Shown here: positions 61,188 through 64,000 of the stretch, in pieces
Position numbering within the stretch: position 1 is the stretch's first letter
Layout: every line of letters starts with the position of its first letter
DNA from: Niastella caeni
GTDB lineage: Bacteria; Bacteroidota; Bacteroidia; Chitinophagales; Chitinophagaceae
Assembly: GCF_004834005.1 (NCBI RefSeq)
Contig: NZ_STFF01000003.1
Location: 620,001 to 684,000 of the forward strand
Direction of reading: 5' to 3'
Length of the DNA: 64,000 nucleotides
Position numbers and translations under genes: made by a program
The notes under the pieces: generated by a model
Seen by the model: only the letters and a program-made list of their open reading frames with translations
Told to the model about the DNA's origin: nothing
Database searches by the model: none

Positions 61188-63902
61188 CTACAATTTAAAG
61201 TTCAGCGTTGCCAAAAACGTTGTTCCGAGCTGACTGAAATGCGATCCGTCGTACGTTACCATGCTGTACCTGCCATTAAAGGTAATGGCATTTATGTTTC
61301 TTTTCACCAGGGCCGCATCGCCCAGCACCGCATCGCCGTCGGTATTCAATGCTTTCAACTTCCACTCGGGTTTTATATTGAATATGTTATTTACTGCTAT
61401 TGATGCACTTACCCGGCTGCCGAAATTATACCCGATGTTCAGGTCGGTAAGCACTTTGGTTTGAAATTCCAGTTTCAGGTTTTTATTCAACCCATCATTA
61501 CGGAAGGTAGTGGGTCCGAATAACGTATTGCCGAGGAAGAAATTCCATTTTCTGTAAGAAAGATCACCGCCCAGCATGGCTTTGTATTTGGGCCGGCTGG
61601 TTAACAACAACGCTTCCTGAATATAATCAAAGGTACTCTGGCCGGCATCACTGATCAATTTAGGATTGGTGATGTTGCCATCCAGTTTGTTGTTCAGGGT
61701 GTAATTACCAGCGAGGTTGATGGTGAGCTTGGCGGAAGTGCTTACCGGAATGTTCCTGTAATTGGCCACTACATCAATACCTTCTGTAACAGTTCTAATT
61801 CCATTGGTGAAGAAGCTTACCCCAACAATGCCGTTGTCGCGTAACACGTTATCCAGCTCGGTATTACCGGCCGCTGTATTCGTAATGTTGGAGCTGAGGA
61901 TAATGCGGTCTTTGATATCGATATGATAATAGTCCACTGTTACGCTTAAGTTCTTTGTTGGCGTGAAACCAAAACCGGCTGTAAAGTTCACTGATTTCTC
62001 CGGCTTTAATGCGGGTACACCCAGCAGGTGCGCCTGCGGACTCTTATTACTTACGATACCTTTTGTCTGGATCCCTTGTCCGGGCACAAAACTTTGCTGT
62101 GCTATTTGCAGATTGATCTGGTGTAAGCTGGGCGCTCTGAAACCGGTTGACACAGAAGAGCGCAACGTGAGTTTATCATCGGCCATTTTTGCGCGGCCAC
62201 TGATCTTCCATACAAAGGCGCTACCGAAATCGCTGTAATACTCTTCGCGAATGGTACCGTTTATCAATATCGCTTTGGAGAGGTCGTAACTGATATCGAA
62301 GTAACCCCCAATATTAAAGCGGTTCACTTTGATGGCATTTATTTCGTTCACGCCGGGGAATGAGTTGGAGCCTTCGCCGGAATACGAAGCGGTATCGCCC
62401 GCAAAGATCTGGAAGTTCTCACTGCGAAACTCGCTGCCGAACCCTATGCTCAATCTATCCGTCACTTCCTTGCTGATATCAATATTTCCTACCACATGGT
62501 TAAATCCATAACCGCCGGGTTTGAACCGGATCGGGCTTTTTGATCCCAGCGAATGGTTCACCGTGTTCTCTACGGTATACAATTGTTTATTACCACCGGT
62601 GGTAAAGCTGATGTCGTTCGTCCAACCGCTTTTGATGGTCTTGAACCCTACAGTTGCGTTATAGTCGTTTAAGTCGCCTTCGAAGGTGGGACCGTAGCCC
62701 ACGTATTCTGTACCGGCGGCATGCAACAGGCCATAATCCTGTTTCCAGTATGGCGTGCGGTAGTTGGCATAGCTTTGCACTTTTTTATAAACGTAAGCGG
62801 CATTGGCATAGAAGCTGGTGTTTTCGCTAACCGGGAGCCCTGCATTGATCACGAATTTAGCGGCCGTATTGGTTGGCGTACCATTGATATTTCTGGCATC
62901 GGGGAAACGGGCCAGGAAGGCTCTCACCTCCTGCAGGCTGGCGGCGGTACCGGCGCTTAAGTCGTTGTTGTCGCCCTCTGCATCTACATTACCCGGACGA
63001 TTGGTCTTGTTTTCCCGTTGAAAATTGATGGTATAATTGAGGAACCCTTTGCTACCAAAATTAGCGCCGCCGTTCAGGCTGGTGAGGAGAGAAAATCCAT
63101 CGCCCTTGTGGGTTAAACCGCTGGCGATCTTAAAATTGGTATACTCGAACCGGTCTTTCAGGATGACGTTCATTACACCGGCAATGGCATCAGAACCATA
63201 TTGGGCGGAAGCGCCATCCCGCAGGATCTCTACCCGCTTGATGGCTTCGGTGGGAATAGCAGCGAGGTCGGCGCCGGTTTCGCCACGGCCTGGTGAAGTT
63301 TGAATATACACCAGCGAGCTGGGGTTCTTTCGCTTTCCATTAATAAGGATCAGCGTACGACTGGGACCCATGTTCCGGATCTCATACGGGTCTAACAATG
63401 AAGTGGCATCATTTACCGGGGTGTTCACGCTGTTAAAAGAAGGCACCCGCAATTGCAGGGCTTTATCAAATGATAATTGTCCGGAACTTTGCAGTTCAGA
63501 CGCATTGATATTATCAACCGGTAAAGGCGTGGTGGTGAAGGTACGTTGTGAAGCGCGGCTACCCACAGATACCACTACTTCGCTCAGGTCGGCCACGGCA
63601 AATTGCAGCACCACATCTCTGGTAACGGTGGAATTATCGATCTTAACTGAAAGGGAATAGGGGTTAAATCCTACACTGGTAACATAAACTTTATAGGTAC
63701 CCGCAGGTAAAGAAAGGCTGTAACTTCCTGTTGTATCAGTAGAAGTTCCGCCTTTGTTGCCAGCTACAATAATTGATGCGTTGGACAGGGGTTCGCCGCT
63801 TTCAGACTTTATGGTTCCCTTTAAAATTCCCTGCGCGGCTGCAGTTAAGTTCAATAGCAGTAGCATAGCCACCACGTTGATGGCATACATTAATTTTCTC
63901 AT
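61188..63902 (-). CDS. TonB-dependent receptor, paralogue without STN
   Basis: 904 residues. Signal peptide (MRKLMYAINVVAMLLLLNLT), carboxypeptidase-regulatory domain directly after (~24-95, GTIKSESGEPLSNASIIVAG), plug with LINGKRKNPSSLVYIQTSPG and DGASAQYGSDAIAGVMNVIL, and barrel ending HFSQLGTTFLATLNFKL. From the plug on it is very close to the receptor at 56254, so the two are recent duplicates. Lacking STN, it should not signal to FecR. The GNAT gene follows 14 bp downstream. Confidence 0.9.
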   Translation of the reverse strand: MRKLMYAINVVAMLLLLNLTAAAQGILKGTIKSESGEPLSNASIIVAGNKGGTSTDTTGSYSLSLPAGTYKVYVTSVGFNPYSLSVKIDNSTVTRDVVLQFAVADLSEVVVSVGSRASQRTFTTTPLPVDNINASELQSSGQLSFDKALQLRVPSFNSVNTPVNDATSLLDPYEIRNMGPSRTLILINGKRKNPSSLVYIQTSPGRGETGADLAAIPTEAIKRVEILRDGASAQYGSDAIAGVMNVILKDRFEYTNFKIASGLTHKGDGFSLLTSLNGGANFGSKGFLNYTINFQRENKTNRPGNVDAEGDNNDLSAGTAASLQEVRAFLARFPDARNINGTPTNTAAKFVINAGLPVSENTSFYANAAYVYKKVQSYANYRTPYWKQDYGLLHAAGTEYVGYGPTFEGDLNDYNATVGFKTIKSGWTNDISFTTGGNKQLYTVENTVNHSLGSKSPIRFKPGGYGFNHVVGNIDISKEVTDRLSIGFGSEFRSENFQIFAGDTASYSGEGSNSFPGVNEINAIKVNRFNIGGYFDISYDLSKAILINGTIREEYYSDFGSAFVWKISGRAKMADDKLTLRSSVSTGFRAPSLHQINLQIAQQSFVPGQGIQTKGIVSNKSPQAHLLGVPALKPEKSVNFTAGFGFTPTKNLSVTVDYYHIDIKDRIILSSNITNTAAGNTELDNVLRDNGIVGVSFFTNGIRTVTEGIDVVANYRNIPVSTSAKLTINLAGNYTLNNKLDGNITNPKLISDAGQSTFDYIQEALLLTSRPKYKAMLGGDLSYRKWNFFLGNTLFGPTTFRNDGLNKNLKLEFQTKVLTDLNIGYNFGSRVSASIAVNNIFNIKPEWKLKALNTDGDAVLGDAALVKRNINAITFNGRYSMVTYDGSHFSQLGTTFLATLNFKL

Positions 63903-64000
63903 GTGACTGATTTAATAATGGTTTACAATGAAAAGCAAGCTTTCGCTGTAAAAAACCCCGCGCGGGTTTTGTATATGAGGAGAATATTTGGAAAATTACC
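63903..64000. other. Upstream region of the last TonB receptor
   Basis: 98 bp up to the window edge. It contains a GC palindrome-like stretch, CCCCGCGCGGGTTTT. The promoter is not clear. Confidence 0.3.

Overview
The window reads as a chromosomal segment of a Bacteroidota, most likely Chitinophagaceae (Chitinophaga/Niastella-like). The evidence is SusC/SusD and FecR/ECF-sigma modules, TonB receptors with an STN domain, Bacteroidota-type -7 boxes (TAnnTTTG) in front of several genes, weak Shine-Dalgarno sequences, and DUF4180, baeRF and LytTR families typical of that group. No host name can be proven from the sequence.

Layout. 1-6 kb is a stress cluster (BON protein, baeRF-like protein, membrane protein, solitary GroEL, tandem Usp, LLM oxidoreductase). 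Five of its intergenic regions carry TGA-N6-TCA dyads. A tRNA-Leu(CAA) lies at 6.2 kb. 6.4-17 kb is accessory: an ABC permease, two serine hydrolases, a LytS/LytTR pair, and AT-rich small genes (DUF4180, DUF2975 + HTH, VOC, DUF2892) with gene remnants and a recurring element just 3' of minus-strand genes. 17-20 kb is a TPR histidine kinase/LuxR response regulator pair. 20.4-26.2 kb is an unrecognised operon: a small beta-rich protein, a Nudix-like protein, two tandem paralogues of about 500 residues, and a membrane protein with a C-terminal GH25 muramidase.

27-36 kb holds AraC-type regulators, two of them little more than a DNA-binding domain, and an orphan RNA polymerase alpha-CTD. They are followed by an operon with a MauE/DoxX protein, a GT2, two paralogous multi-membrane proteins, a thioredoxin-like lipoprotein and a small exported four-cysteine protein. 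Four successive promoters here share one architecture: two half-sites exactly 21 bp apart, then a -7 box 26 bp further on. Relics of IS110 and IS21 elements follow.

36.7-48.5 kb is a minus-strand peptide/nutrient uptake locus (S9 peptidase, thioredoxin protein, SusD, SusC, FecR, ECF sigma). 48.9-52.9 kb is a type VI-B CRISPR locus: a 1259-residue Cas13b with both HEPN motifs, a four-repeat divergent array on the same strand, and a strand-specific terminator. The first repeat lies inside the 3' end of cas13b, before its stop codon. 53.5-63.9 kb holds a GH63-like (MGH1-like) hydrolase, two paralogous TonB receptors, a FecR and a GNAT.

The most unusual items are the cas13b/repeat overlap, which suggests that crRNA maturation cuts the effector's own mRNA; the 21-bp operator series with DBD-only activators and a free alpha-CTD; and the uncharacterised GH25 operon.
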